This document shows, one piece after another, positions 34,463 to 45,721 of a stretch of 64,000 nucleotides of DNA. The translations under genes and the position numbers were made by a program. A model generated the notes under the pieces. That model saw nothing but the letters and a program-made list of their open reading frames with translations. It did not search any database and was not told the origin of the DNA. Each line of letters starts with the position of its first letter. The first letter of the stretch is position 1. Origin of the DNA: Paramecium octaurelia (taxonomy: Eukaryota > Ciliophora > Oligohymenophorea > Peniculida > Parameciidae); assembly GCA_905182995.1 (NCBI GenBank), contig CAJJDP010000056.1, forward strand, positions 392,919 through 456,918, read 5' to 3'.

Positions 34463-36419
34463 TCATTTAGTTATTGCTTTTACGATATCCATTACAAATT
34501 CAGGTTTTCTACTTACAACTTTAGGAGATCCAAATATATCATCGTCATCTCTTTCTTCAAATGACATGACATAAACGTGAGTTTGATTTCTAGAGAGATG
34601 AATGAATAGAATTATTACTATTGATTGAAGATCATGTTTCCCTTGTGTCCTCCAATAATCCACAATTCATTTCCACTTCCCATGGTATCGGCAGCACAAT
34701 AACATCTTGGGATGGGAATGGTTCCATGTATTTTAGGTTTAGTCCTAAGGATTATTAATGGATTGCATTACCAAACCAAGGTCTCTGGATTGAAATGATA
34801 GAGATCTCCGAGAATATCACTTGAATGTTCGCCTCTTCCTCCATAGATGAACAAGTGTCCACCTAAAGCACTTCCCAAATGTCCATGTCTTGGAGAAGGC
34901 GGTTCTCCCTTCATCACATGAGTCAGATTAGCCCAACTAGCTTCTTTGGAGAAGTCCAGAATCCACAAATCATTGAAATTTGGAGTGTAATGTCCTTCAG
35001 GAAGCGACTGACCTCCGAAGATGTACAGTTTGTCTTTGATTTAGGTGGCAGAATGGGCAGATCTTGGAGGAGGTTTGAGCGCGTGTTCATCTAGGTCATA
35101 ACTACGGTTAGATTGGAATAAATACTGAGTCCACATCATGGTGGTTAGGTCTAGACAGTAGATGTCATTGTAAGTCTTCTGGACTTCAAGATCATGGCTG
35201 CAGTAGTATCCGCCAAAGTAAATTAAGGATTGGTAGTTTGAAAGCAGAGTCAAAGAGGCTTTTTCCCTGGGAGAAGGGAGTTGTCCCTTGGGTTTACTTT
35301 AGATCCAAGTTTTTGAAGTAGTGTTGTAGACATAATAGTCATCAAAGACCTTGTCTGAATTGAGTCCGCCATAATAGATTATTTTATTCCCATATTTAAT
35401 TGCACTAGATAAGTGTGTAAAAGCTACTTATGGAATGCTCTTGGATCAGGAATGGGTCCTTTGGTATCCTCGACAACTCTGAGCTCTTTGGTTCTAGGAT
35501 TGAGGATGTGGAGGTCATTTTTAAAGTTATGGCCTGTGCCTCGACCACCAAAAATGTAGAATTCATTTCCGATGCCAGTCATTGTTAAGCCGTGAATTCT
35601 TTCATACTTCTTTTGGATTTGATATTGGGTGAAATAGACATTGTCGTAATTTTGGGGATGGTAATGTAGTTGTTTTCGATTCACATGGAGAATGTTATTT
35701 TTAGATTGGTAATTGTTATCGACAGTGGGCAAAGTCTCATCATAGACATATTATCCTGCAATGAGAAATTTGTATTGATATGAACCAGGAGCCAGATGCA
35801 AATATGCGTAATTGATGTACTTCTTTGCGAAACCCAAGAATTTCCGATTCAATTTAATGGGCTGCTTCCATTCATCCCAAGAGCCCATCACAAACATCTC
35901 ATTCCAGTCCAAATAAGTGCGTACTTTGACTTTCATCAAGTCTTGCTAAGATTCATATGAGTCTCTTTACTTTATAGTTTTATCTAAATTGAACATCTTC
36001 GTCTGTGTTTGGCTCTTGATCATCAGAACTATCTACTTGAATCAATTTTCTTGGGACGACTTCCAACTATGTTAATAGTGGTTTCTTAGTACCCAATTAT
36101 TATAAGTCCCGAAATTATTGTAAATTACATCTGCATTGGGATCATGTTTCCAATGGCCATCAACGTTGAACTTATATTAATGGTAGCCTGGAGGTAAAGG
36201 GGGATTGATTTCTGCTTGTAAGAAACTAGAATAGCTTATAAGAGAGTACTAAGGAGGCTGCTTAGATTTCACCATTGGGTACCCAACCTGGAAGTGACTC
36301 CATGATCCATAAAGGGTAACGAGATTGCCTTCGTATTTCCATTCAATGACAGTTGAGTTTACTGCGCATTCCTGGTCTTCGTGACGATTGCCACATTGTT
36401 TGCAATAATTTGATAGCAT
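34463..36419 (-). CDS. Kelch-repeat protein with two AMPK-type glycogen-binding-like modules, 608 aa
   Basis: The N-terminus has a short Cys cluster (YCKQCGNRHEDQEC), then two early-set carbohydrate-binding-like modules. The first is VTLYGSWSHFQVGYP...PPGYHQYKFNVDGHW; the second is MFVMGSWDEWKQPIKL...LAPGSYQYKFLIAG; the GSW...W...G.YQYKF pattern is that of AMPK-beta/CBM48 domains. Several kelch repeats follow (FYIFGGRGTGHNFKNDLHIL; LIYFGGYYCS; HLFIYGGRGEHSSDILGDLY; LWIIGGHKGN), forming a beta-propeller. A role in starch/glycogen or phosphatase scaffolding is inferred. Five introns (26, 25, 23, 27 and 29 nt) give exactly 609 codons from ATG 36419 to TGA 34465-34463. Confidence 0.85.
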
Positions 36420-36749
36420 ATTAAATTATTGCTAAGGTATTTAATTGTACTCACTAAAATAATAGGCAAATGATTTTTTTGTTTATGTATTATTAATTTA
36501 TTCGAACTGTTATTTATTCTTGAGAGTGAGATTATTTTAAATATGGATATATATCATTGTAGTAATTCTATTGTGCTCTTTGGCATGCAATTAATTTTAA
36601 TGATTTCAATAATAATATTGATTAATATAAATAATCGAGGATTATCAGAAATAATTAGAATGAATATTTAATTTGAATTGAGTATAATAGCGCGTATTTA
36701 TTTATCCTAAAAAAGAAAGCGAGGGCATATTTGAAATTCAATAAATAAA

Positions 36750-37493
36750 ATGGATAAGAAGTTTATAATTGTCTCCCTGGAAGGAAATGTCGGTGCAGGC
36801 AAATCAACCTTATTTGAGATTTTGAGATAAGAATTCCCGAAGGCAATTTTCCTAATGGAGCCCTTGGAACAGTGGCAGAACGTACATGGCAATCCCAACC
36901 TAAATATCCTGGAGAAGTACTACTCAGACATTCAACGTTGGGGTTTCACTTTTTAAATTTATGCTTACCAATCCAGATTAATGGCTTGGGACAGATAATT
37001 ACGAGCAGTAGTGAAAGAGCAAAAATTGTAATAACAAATTGACAATCAATTTTCATCTCCATCCACCAACGCTGATGATGAACCCATCCTCGTATTTACT
37101 GAGAGAAGTATTGAGAGTGCAAGGGAATTGTTTTTCAAATTGTGTTATAATGATGGAACAATCAATGAACTTGAATATCACATATACGAGGAGTTTTACG
37201 AGTGGCTCATGGAACACTACAAGCAATATTTGGTGGATTGTGTCATTTATGTTAACACTCCTCCTGAAACTTGTTTGGAACGTTTGACTCGCAGAGGAAG
37301 ACAAGAAGAAGCATGTGTGCCTCTCGATTACTTGAAGAAGTTACACTAACGACATGAGGATTGGCTTTGTGATAACACTAATAAATTCAAAATCATAAAT
37401 ATAGATGCTACCAAAAACTACGTTAAAGATTTAGATATCAGAGAAGCTGTCCGCAGACAATTAATTGATGAAATATCCACTTTGATTGATTGA
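36750..37493 (+). CDS. Deoxynucleoside kinase (dCK/dGK/dNK family), 247 aa
   Basis: Phosphorylates deoxynucleosides with ATP in the salvage pathway. It is a single exon of 248 codons, ATG 36750 to TGA 37491-37493. P-loop VSLEGNVGAGKSTLFEIL, substrate-side EPLEQWQNVHGNP, the ERS motif (VFTERSIESARELF, equivalent to the family's DRS/ERS) and the LID arginines in ERLTRRGRQEE are all present. Length is normal for the family. No mitochondrial leader is obvious. It lies about 40 bases upstream of the cullin gene, same strand. Confidence 0.9.
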
Positions 37494-37535
37494 TAAGTAT
37501 ACTAATTATCAAACATTTTTTTATTTAAATTTTAC

Positions 37536-39839
37536 ATGAAGAAAATTATTTAAGAGAACTTATCTCCTGAAGAGGCTAAAACTCTCTGGAAATATCTTGA
37601 TGAAGCTTGTTATCTGATTGCTGAAAATCAAAGTATAAAATACTAGATTGAGATTTCTAGCTAAACAACTCTCCTTCCAAGAATTGTATCAGCATGCTTA
37701 CAAGTTGATTCTTAATAAGTTCGGCGATTTCGCCTATTCTTAGTTGCAAGTCTCCATTCATAACATCGTGGATAAACTCATCTATCCTCTAAATATTAGC
37801 AATGATGATTAATTATTGAATGATTTTGTAAAGGCCTTTGAAGAAGTCCAACATTTTAGTAAATTATTGGCAGGCATTCTACTTTACATGGTATATATCC
37901 TTTTATCCATCAATAGGAAAAATCCTATATTCTCTAGAAATCTCTCAAGACTATAAAAACTATTTGCAATGAAAGTTTTAAAATTAAGTGTTTTGAGAAG
38001 GACCAAAATCTAGCTACTAAATTACTCAATTGTTTCCTAAGTCAAATACGCAACGATAGAAATTCTCAAGTCATTGAACATTTTAAATTGAAAAATGCAT
38101 TATAAATACTAGTACCCATTTTCATTCACTCTAGATCGACCTCAATCAAGAACAACAGATCAAAATCAAAGACTACGCTTACACTATTGACTACAGAATC
38201 AATGACGACTTCTATAAATACTTTCTAGAACGAAAACTAATTTAAGATTCTAACCGCTATTTTAAAGAAGAAAGTTAGTCAAATCTTAGTAAAATGGCTA
38301 TTGAAGAATACATACTTTTTGTAGAGAAAAGATATTTAAATGAGGTAGAGAGAGTTGAAAGTTATATACCTAAAATAACACATCAAAAGGTTTTGGATTG
38401 CTTTATCAAAAATTATATCACTTAAAATGCACAACACATCTCTTAAGGTCTCTATGATTTTATTGAAAATGAAAAAACTGCCATAATCATTAAGATATTT
38501 CAATTATTTGTCAAAAGTGAGGAGTTCGATTTATTTGTAAAAAAATTATCTTAGATTATCATTGATGATTTACAACTATTGAATTAGAATGAAAACACTC
38601 TACAAGGATTCATTAAATTGTATGAGAAGATATTCTCCCTATATGATAAAATTGCTCAATATGGAAACAATGAGCATCAATACAAATTTCATAAAGCCAT
38701 AAAAAGTATTTCCTTTATTAATTAAATTAGATGCTTTTGAGTAAGTCATTAATAAAGACAACTTTATAATGATGGAATTGAATAAATACTTTGATTTCTT
38801 AATGAAAAAGGAGACATTGCGAGATGAAGAGAAAAAGTTACAAATTGATAAGGGATTTCTCATTTTCAAGTTAGTGCAATCGAAAGATGAATTCGAATAA
38901 ATCTATAGGAAACATCTATGTGTTAGATTATTAGATTAAACATATAGTTCTTTGGAAGTCGAAAAAGATTTAATTAAGAAACTGAGATTAGAATGCGGCT
39001 CAGTTCTGACTCACAAAATGGAAACCATGTTTAGTGATTTGGAAAGAAGTAGTGAGGATAGTTAAAAGTTTAGACAGAAATTGTCATAAATTTAAAGAGA
39101 TTCCATTGATTTAGACATTTTAGTTCTTACATCCGAATAATGGCCAATTACTGACTCTTAGCCAATTATAATTCACACAGAATTATAGTTATGGCAATAA
39201 TAATTCACTTAATATTATTAAAGCAAGAATTCAAAGAGAAAATTACAATTTAATTATGGACTAGGTTCAGTGTCTCTTAAAGCTACTTTTGATTAAAATA
39301 GTAAGAAAGATTTTGTATGTTCTGTTTTACAAGCAACCATTTTGATGCACTTCAATAAATAACGTGTATATAAGATAGATGAATTGATCAAATTAACAAA
39401 CTCCGACTAAGAAATAATGTAATAAGAATTGGAAAATCTTCTATAGTTTAAATTATTAATTTAAAACGAAGAAGAGAATACATTACAATTAAATTAGAAA
39501 TTCCAACATCGTAGTTATAAAATTAAAGTTCAACCAAAAAAGCAATAATCTTGGGCTTTATGTTCAAAATCAAAAAATAAATAGTAGGAATTCTAATTAG
39601 ATTCCAAAGAAATTGTATTAGATAGAAGAGTGTATTTGGAATCATTGATTGTAAGAGTTCTCAAGACCAAAAAATAATTGGATCACAAAGATTTATTTAA
39701 ATATATTGATAAAGATGCTAAGACCAGACATTTTCCAGTTGAAATTCCTTTTTTCAAGGAATGCATAGAAAATTTGATTCAAAAAGAATATTTAGTTAGA
39801 CAAGAAGGTTAATTAGATACTTATATCTATAAAGCATGA
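37536..39839 (+). CDS. Cullin, E3 ubiquitin-ligase scaffold
   Basis: Scaffold subunit of a cullin-RING ligase. The N-terminal cullin repeats (LSFQELYQHAYKLILNKF...QVSIHNIVDKLI) bind adaptors. The C-terminal winged-helix region carries the neddylation site context VRVLKTKKQLDHKDLFKYI, with the lysine expected to receive NEDD8, and ends in the family's closing motif (ENLIQKEYLVRQEG...YIYKA) at TGA 39837-39839. Several short introns are needed (e.g. 28 nt near 37,635 and further ones in 37,890-38,130). I followed the frame in pieces but did not close every join. The cullin subtype is not assigned. Confidence 0.85.
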
Positions 39840-40100
39840 TGAATATTATAAGAAAATTTCTTTAAAATTTATAGGGCTAATATTTTTAATTAATATTTAA
39901 ATGCTTGATTGGTATTATTATATTATTCATTTTTTGATGCTTGTTTTAATTTTGCAGAGACTACTCGATTAAAAATAAAGTAATCTTTACTAAGAATTAG
40001 TAAATTTTACTAAATTGAGTTTCATTTAATTTTTATACGCTAAATATATATATATTAGATGAATATATAAATATATATTTAAATATACATATAAGTTGAT

Positions 40101-40831
40101 TCATTATATGTTACAAGCTATATATTCATCTGTTTTCCTTGCCTTGTTCTTTTCAAAATTATGTTAGCATTCTTTAAAGATCGATTCGAATTCCTTGTAA
40201 TTGTTTTTACAAATACTCTTTGTAACTTGAGTTGTTTAAGTTAATTCACTTTTTTCTGCATCAAAACTAGAATTTGTAGTTTTAAATTTTTGAACCTTAT
40301 CATACTTCTTTTAAGGTGAACTAAATTTGGATTAAGGTATGCTGTTATGTAAAACCAACATAGAATCTTATAAATACTACCTTTCTTTATTGGGAGTCTC
40401 AATATTTTATAAATTGCTTGCATAACTAAATTTAGATTAAAATTTCAGATCCTTTTATGCTGGCTACTAAGGTTTTTATCCAAAATCAGCTGAAATATTA
40501 CATGCGGCATCCTTATTTAACTATTAAGATTCAGCGAATGAAAAAGTTCTTTTTTTTGTTACTTATTTTATTGTTGATTAAAGTTCTTCATTTTTTAGAG
40601 ATTAAACACAAGAACTAAAGATGTTTGAATATTTATTTTCGGTTACGCTTTAAAAATATTCAAGTGGTGCAATATTATAGATTGGGTTCTAACTAATGTA
40701 AATGCTAAATTATAATACAATTTAGTATTATCGTAAGGCTCTACTGACTCATGAGTATCAATTCTTAGAGCATCATTGAATAGGGTATTTGATTCTTTTA
40801 AGTTGCAAACATATTCCTCAATTTTTAGCAT
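40101..40831 (-). CDS. Uncharacterised hydrophilic protein, 232 aa
   Basis: ATG 40831 to TGA 40103-40101 closes exactly (233 codons) after removal of one 32-nt GT...AG intron near 40,620-40,650. The N-terminus is folded-looking (LKIEEYVCNLKESNTLFNDA). The rest is Ser/Lys/Gln-rich with a short basic motif (TKKRTFSFAES) that could be a phosphosite. No known domain. It converges with the cullin gene across a TA-rich gap (39,840-40,100) that holds nothing else. Confidence 0.6.
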
Positions 40832-40919
40832 TTATCAGTTAAAAAAAAATCGATTATATTCAAATAGATGTTTAGATTTTATATTTATTATAATATATAT
40901 AAATACATAATCAACATCA

Positions 40920-41706
40920 ATGACATCAATAAAAGCAGTCCTGATTATTAGAGTAAATGACCATCAATTGCTCTTCTCCAAGTCATATAACAAAAAGAAC
41001 GTAAATTAAAATTTCAAAATATTTAGATTGATTAAGATTATCAAATAATATTAGAACATATGTCATAAATAAATCCAAGAGCAGAGGAAAGAGTTACTCT
41101 AAAAACTGCTAATGGTGTTTGGCGTTACAAACTTGATGAGAACAAAATTGCTTATGCGTGTATACAATTGTATTTACATTAGTACTTGCCACAGAGAGCT
41201 ATCCTGATAGATAAATACACGCCATGATACGAGTAAGCTATTTTAATCAATTTAAGGAAATAGAAAAAGAATTAAAGAAAATGCCTGACTATGTAGATGC
41301 TTAACCTAATGATGTTGAAAAATATGCTAAAATATGGATGAAATAACTACATGAAAAATACGATAATTTGGCTGGAGTAGACAAAGTAATATATATACCA
41401 TATTTATTAAGGTTTATGCAGCATAATAAAAAGTTGAAGAGGTTTAAATTGTTATGGAGGAGAACATTCACAATATGATAAATAATGGTTAATAGCTTGA
41501 TGTACATTTTGCAAAACTACTCATAGAATTTAGATGAAAAAGCAGAAAATCTCAAAAATTAGTCGAAACAGTTCCAACAATAGTCTCATGAACTTGCTAA
41601 AATCATGTATTGGAGGAACATGAAACTAAAGATTCTTATAGGCCTTATCGTGTTAGCCGTACTGCTTTATATTATTGTCCCATTAGCTATTAATGCTTCA
41701 AATTGA
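40920..41706 (+). CDS. Longin-type R-SNARE (VAMP7-like), 228 aa
   Basis: A vesicle SNARE for membrane fusion. An N-terminal longin domain (MTSIKAVLIIRVNDHQLLFS; YALLATESYPDRQIHAMI) is followed by a SNARE helix (VEEVQIVMEENIHNMINNGQ, then QLDNLDEKAENLKNQSKQF) and a C-terminal anchor (KILIGLIVLAVLLYIIVPLA) with only a few residues after it. Aligned by DEKAENL to VAMP2 DDRADAL, the zero-layer Arg position appears to be Asn (MINNGQQL). Four introns (26, 23, 26 and 25 nt) give exactly 229 codons to TGA 41704-41706. The order longin-SNARE-TM is that of VAMP7/VAMP71. Confidence 0.88.
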
Positions 41707-41777
41707 AAAGTCATTTTGTATCAAATATAATATTTAGAGATCTTCTAATCGCCCTTATTAAACAATATTCTATTATA

Positions 41778-42180
41778 TCAATTAATAAATAGTTTGACAA
41801 GAATATCATTAGTTAATTAATTATATTTAAAGAATTAAATGTGACTTAAGGAGTAAAATTGAGAGCAAATAATTAAAATTTCATTTTTAGTTGGATTCAT
41901 AAACTAATGAGAGAACCTTCTATTTTAGGCATCTTTTTATACTCTATTTCCTTTATATAAATCTTCCTATTTGTTTTGTCTTACTTTTAGTTCTTCTTAT
42001 GAAATATTATTACCCAAAAATTCTCTAAGTTTTGATATCCTTTCTTATACTTAAGAAGAACCTTCTAAAAATTTAGTAAAACTCCCATCTCTGTTCAATT
42101 CGAACTTAATTGTTTTTTATGTCTTTCAACTATGTTTCTATCCTCAATATTTTACGCATTCGATTTTTTAAGTAAGAATA
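41778..42180 (-). CDS. Probable small protein with unclear 5' end
   Basis: A coding-like minus frame with a 26-nt GT...AG intron near 42,105-42,130 reads DGSFTKFLEGSSQVQERISK and EELKVRQNKQEDLYKGNRVQ, hydrophilic and helical, ending at TGA 41780-41778. I could not fix a start codon; a short 5' exon may lie near 42,180-42,230. A second minus frame over part of this DNA is also open, so the model is provisional. No family recognised. Confidence 0.4.
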
Positions 42181-42234
42181 TTCAATTTTCCACAAGATCA
42201 CATAGGTTATTTATATAATTTATAAGTTTGAGTA

Positions 42235-42672
42235 TCAAATATCATCGTCTTCGTACATTTCATCATAAAGTCCATCATATGAATTCACTCCTGGCATTAA
42301 TCGAGATTGGATCTCTTTTTCCCTGTACTTCTTTGACTTTGAAGCATTCTCAGGTCCTGTCATTCTGCTTAAATAATACATGACTTTAGTTGTAATTTCT
42401 ATTTTCTTCTCTTTTTCTGATTCCTTTGAGAACGTTTACTAATGAGACCCACTTGAATCTTGATGTTACAATGATGGTAGCCTAATTCTAATTTTAGGTC
42501 TCAGTTATTCAATCACATTGTCTTCTGATTTGTCTCTTGCTGAATAAGGTTTCCATGAAGTAGCCTTGTATTTTGTGGGTACCCTGTAGATGTTTGCAAA
42601 TTGATACTCTTTTTTTGGAATTGTTCGAGAGTATTAAGGAGAATTCAAAACACTTTATAATATAGGGTTCAT
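42235..42672 (-). CDS. Uncharacterised protein, 145 aa
   Basis: A single exon of 146 codons from ATG 42672 to TGA 42237-42235. It begins MNPILQSVLNSPQYSR and ends in an acidic tail (DGLYDEMYEDDDI). A basic region KYREKEIQSRLMPGVNS precedes the tail. It starts 32 bases after the stop of the WD40 gene, on the same strand. Composition is clearly coding but no domain is known to me. Confidence 0.55.
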
Positions 42673-42704
42673 TTATATAACTTAATACTATTATACAAAA
42701 AAAA

Positions 42705-43885
42705 TCAAAGCTAGGGCTTTTTCTTTTAAATCTTTTTTTAAACATTTTACACTCTCACATTCTTATCGAATTGTTTAGGTTTCTTATTAACCAGCTGCTT
42801 TTTGATTAATTTGGCAATAGGAACTCTACTAGGTTTCTCAACTTAAGTCTATTCTTATTCTTGATCTGCTTGTCTCCTCTACACTACGCTTACACAAAAG
42901 CAAGTCAATCTCTAATTTGTTCTAATCACATAAATGGGTTTTAATTTATTCTTGAGATCTATATCATCAAATTATTCATTTGCATATAATAGGCAATCCC
43001 AAATTTTTATGTCCCCATCAGATGAAATGGATGCCAAATATGTTTAATCGTTCAGATCAAAAAGTTACAACTACTTGATTCTTTTCTAATGAGCCATAAA
43101 TTTAACTATGATCTTGCTTTATAAGACTTTATCTACTGTCAATTTTATCATGTACACCATTCCATTTGCATCTTGAATGAATCAATTAAATACCTGAAAG
43201 AATGAGTGAATCCTGATTTAAAATTGAATCAGTTATCTATGCTGTAAAATCAATAGTGTGGGCAACCTTATTGGTCTCACAATCAACTATATAGCATTTT
43301 CTGTCGGATTGAAATAATAAATATTGGATTTCTTCTTCTTTCGAAATGAAATGAATCTTATCAATATCTAAGGTTTTTAGAAACAAGTACTAAAATGAAA
43401 TTTCTTCAAAGCAATTCTTTTTAAATTCATCAAATTATAGAGATGCAATTTCTGATCTTTGGTTGCACAAGCTAAGATCTTTCCTGATTCATGAATAGCT
43501 ATGCATATAACAGGACTTCCACATTAGAATGTATTAAGTATAGCCCATTATTTATTTCTCCATAAATTTACTTTTCCATCTTCAGCTGCTGTGAATAGAA
43601 AATTGGTATGGCCAGCAATCTAAGTTATTGTTCCATTATGCTGCTCTAATAAGGTGACTTCAACTCTCCTTCTAACATCATACGCCTTGATCAACTCCTC
43701 AGAACCACCGATGAACAAATAGCGTCCATTCTGATAGGTTGTTTTAATTAAAGACTCAAATAATAAAGTAAATGTACTGTGGAGGCTGGAAATGAGTAAA
43801 GAGTATTATTCGATGAAAATTAATCATCCAAAGAGAAACCTAAAAGTTTGCCATCATATGTCCCCACATTAATATTAATTTCCAT
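42705..43885 (-). CDS. WD40 protein of the PAK1IP1/MAK11 type (60S ribosome biogenesis)
   Basis: A WD40 beta-propeller. Recognisable blades include RYLFIGGSEELIKAYDVRRR, HNGTITQIAGHTNFLFTAAE with DGKVNLWRNKQWAILNTF, and SPVICIAIHESGKILACATK with DQKLHLYNL. The sequence order (SEExIxxYD, HNGTIT, AEDGxVxLW, ACATKDxxLxxYN) matches PAK1IP1/MAK11, which acts in nucleolar assembly of the large subunit. A basic C-terminal tail (VPIAKLIKKQLVNKKPK) fits a nucleolar protein. Introns are present near 43,740-43,770 and in 43,170-43,430; I did not close all. Ends at TGA 42707-42705. Confidence 0.7.
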
Positions 43886-44156
43886 TTTAAATTAATTAAT
43901 AAATAGAATACAGATTATTTATTCATAATTTAGATATTTATCTACATTTGCTATCGCTAAATAGCCAATATCAGATCTCTAATGATAATAGGACCCTCTC
44001 TTATTTTATAATAATTAGTTCCAGGTTTATTTGATGCATAATGTAATTATTACTATAATGAAAATGATTAGTTATTTTCCTTCAATACTTATAAATATTT
44101 GTATATATATAACGAACACATTCAAATTAATAAATAAATTTAAATAATTAGTATCG

Positions 44157-45604
44157 ATGGACACTAGATAGTCAGAACACTCTAGAGGCAAGTCTTAGAC
44201 TTAAATCAAAATGCGTAACCCATTCGAACTTCTTATAAGTAATGTTACTTTCAATATATAGAAATAATCAGATTACCAAATGTTTGCAATAAATGTGGAC
44301 ATATTACTAGAATGAAAGAAATATCAGATATTCTCGAATAATTTGACACCATGACATCTTAATAAATTGATACGATTAATGAAAAACTAATTCAAAAATC
44401 GAACTAAATTTTAGCTGCGCGTCAACAATTAGTTAAAGACACAAAAAATGAGCTCTAATAATCATTGCAATAACTTATTTAAGTGAGATAGAGTATGGGC
44501 TCATCTTTTAATTTTGAAGACAAGGAAAAGTGTCTGGAGCGTGTTTGTGAGGTAATATACAATAATACTATTTTAGGATATATTATGCAATGTCCAAGAA
44601 TAGATTGAAATATAAAATTCTCTTTCTGAGCTAAATTCAATAATCTAAGAATAATATCAAAAATTTCATCAATTTCCAAATGAAATAACTGAGATGAACA
44701 AATTAGAATATCACGACAACCTGGAAATTAGGGAGAGATTAGAAGGTGCTTTAAGGATTAATTAGAGTCATAAAGATATTTTAAAGGAGATCTTGATAAA
44801 AATAGGAGAGGAAAATAAGAGTTATACATTTGATATCTAATTATAATTTAGACAGTAGTAATTGGAAATGTTAAATCTCTTACAATGCAATTAAGAATAA
44901 ATTAAGGAGATAGAAAGACTAGAAGATGAATTGAATGATAAGAAATTAGAATTATAAAAATATGCAATATTATTTAGTTAATTTGAGAAGTAAAGATAAT
45001 TAAATATTGTAGTCCTTTCAAATCAAATAAGATAAGCTCTGAAGAAAGTAGTGCTAGCAATTTCTAATCAATTTAAAAGGAAATTATTTAACCGCCATCA
45101 TCAATACAATAAAGTCGAAATGTATTTTAGGACATTAAGAACATTTAATCAAAAAGATTTTCTTAACCTTCTATAAATGAAAATAACAATATGTGCACCT
45201 TCTAATCAGAACAATTCTATTCTATTGATTAATCTCATGGGAATTTAAATCAAGAGTCATCTTAAAAGTCATCATAAAATAATAGCAAATAAATTGAGAA
45301 TTCAGTTGTGATTAATCAGAGATATGGAAATAGCATATCCAATAAATTTAACAATTCTAAAGCTACGAGCTTAATATCATAAATTAATTCTTAATAAAAT
45401 AATATTCCTATTTAAATAGTTCCTAATTCTACTAAAAAAATAAGAAATTCTGTTGACACAAATCCCATGATGTCTTAAGAAAGTTTTGATAATGAAAATG
45501 AAAATGAGAACGATGAAAATTCCCCAAAAATCACTCCTACTAGCAAAACATTACTCTCTAAAGTCCCACCCCTACCTATAGGCAGATAGTTAGAGCTTGA
45601 TTGA
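44157..45604 (+). CDS. Coiled-coil protein with N-terminal Cys motif, 455 aa
   Basis: ATG 44157 to TGA 45602-45604 is exactly 456 codons after removal of 23-, 25- and 32-nt introns. The N-terminus has a half zinc-ribbon-like motif (PNVCNKCGHITRMKEI). Residues ~60-290 form a long coiled coil. The last ~150 residues are Asn/Ser/Gln-rich with an acidic patch (DNENENENDENSPKITPT). The layout resembles a B-box/coiled-coil protein without the full zinc module. Location and role are unknown. It lies upstream of the tandem kinase gene, same strand, 117 bases apart. Confidence 0.65.
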
Positions 45605-45721
45605 AATTTTATTCTTATTATAATTTTTAAAAACGTTAATAGATCTCACTAATAAATTTAATTGATATTATAATATTAAAGTATTTAATATAATTATTAA
45701 AAAATTTTTTATTTTTCTATT

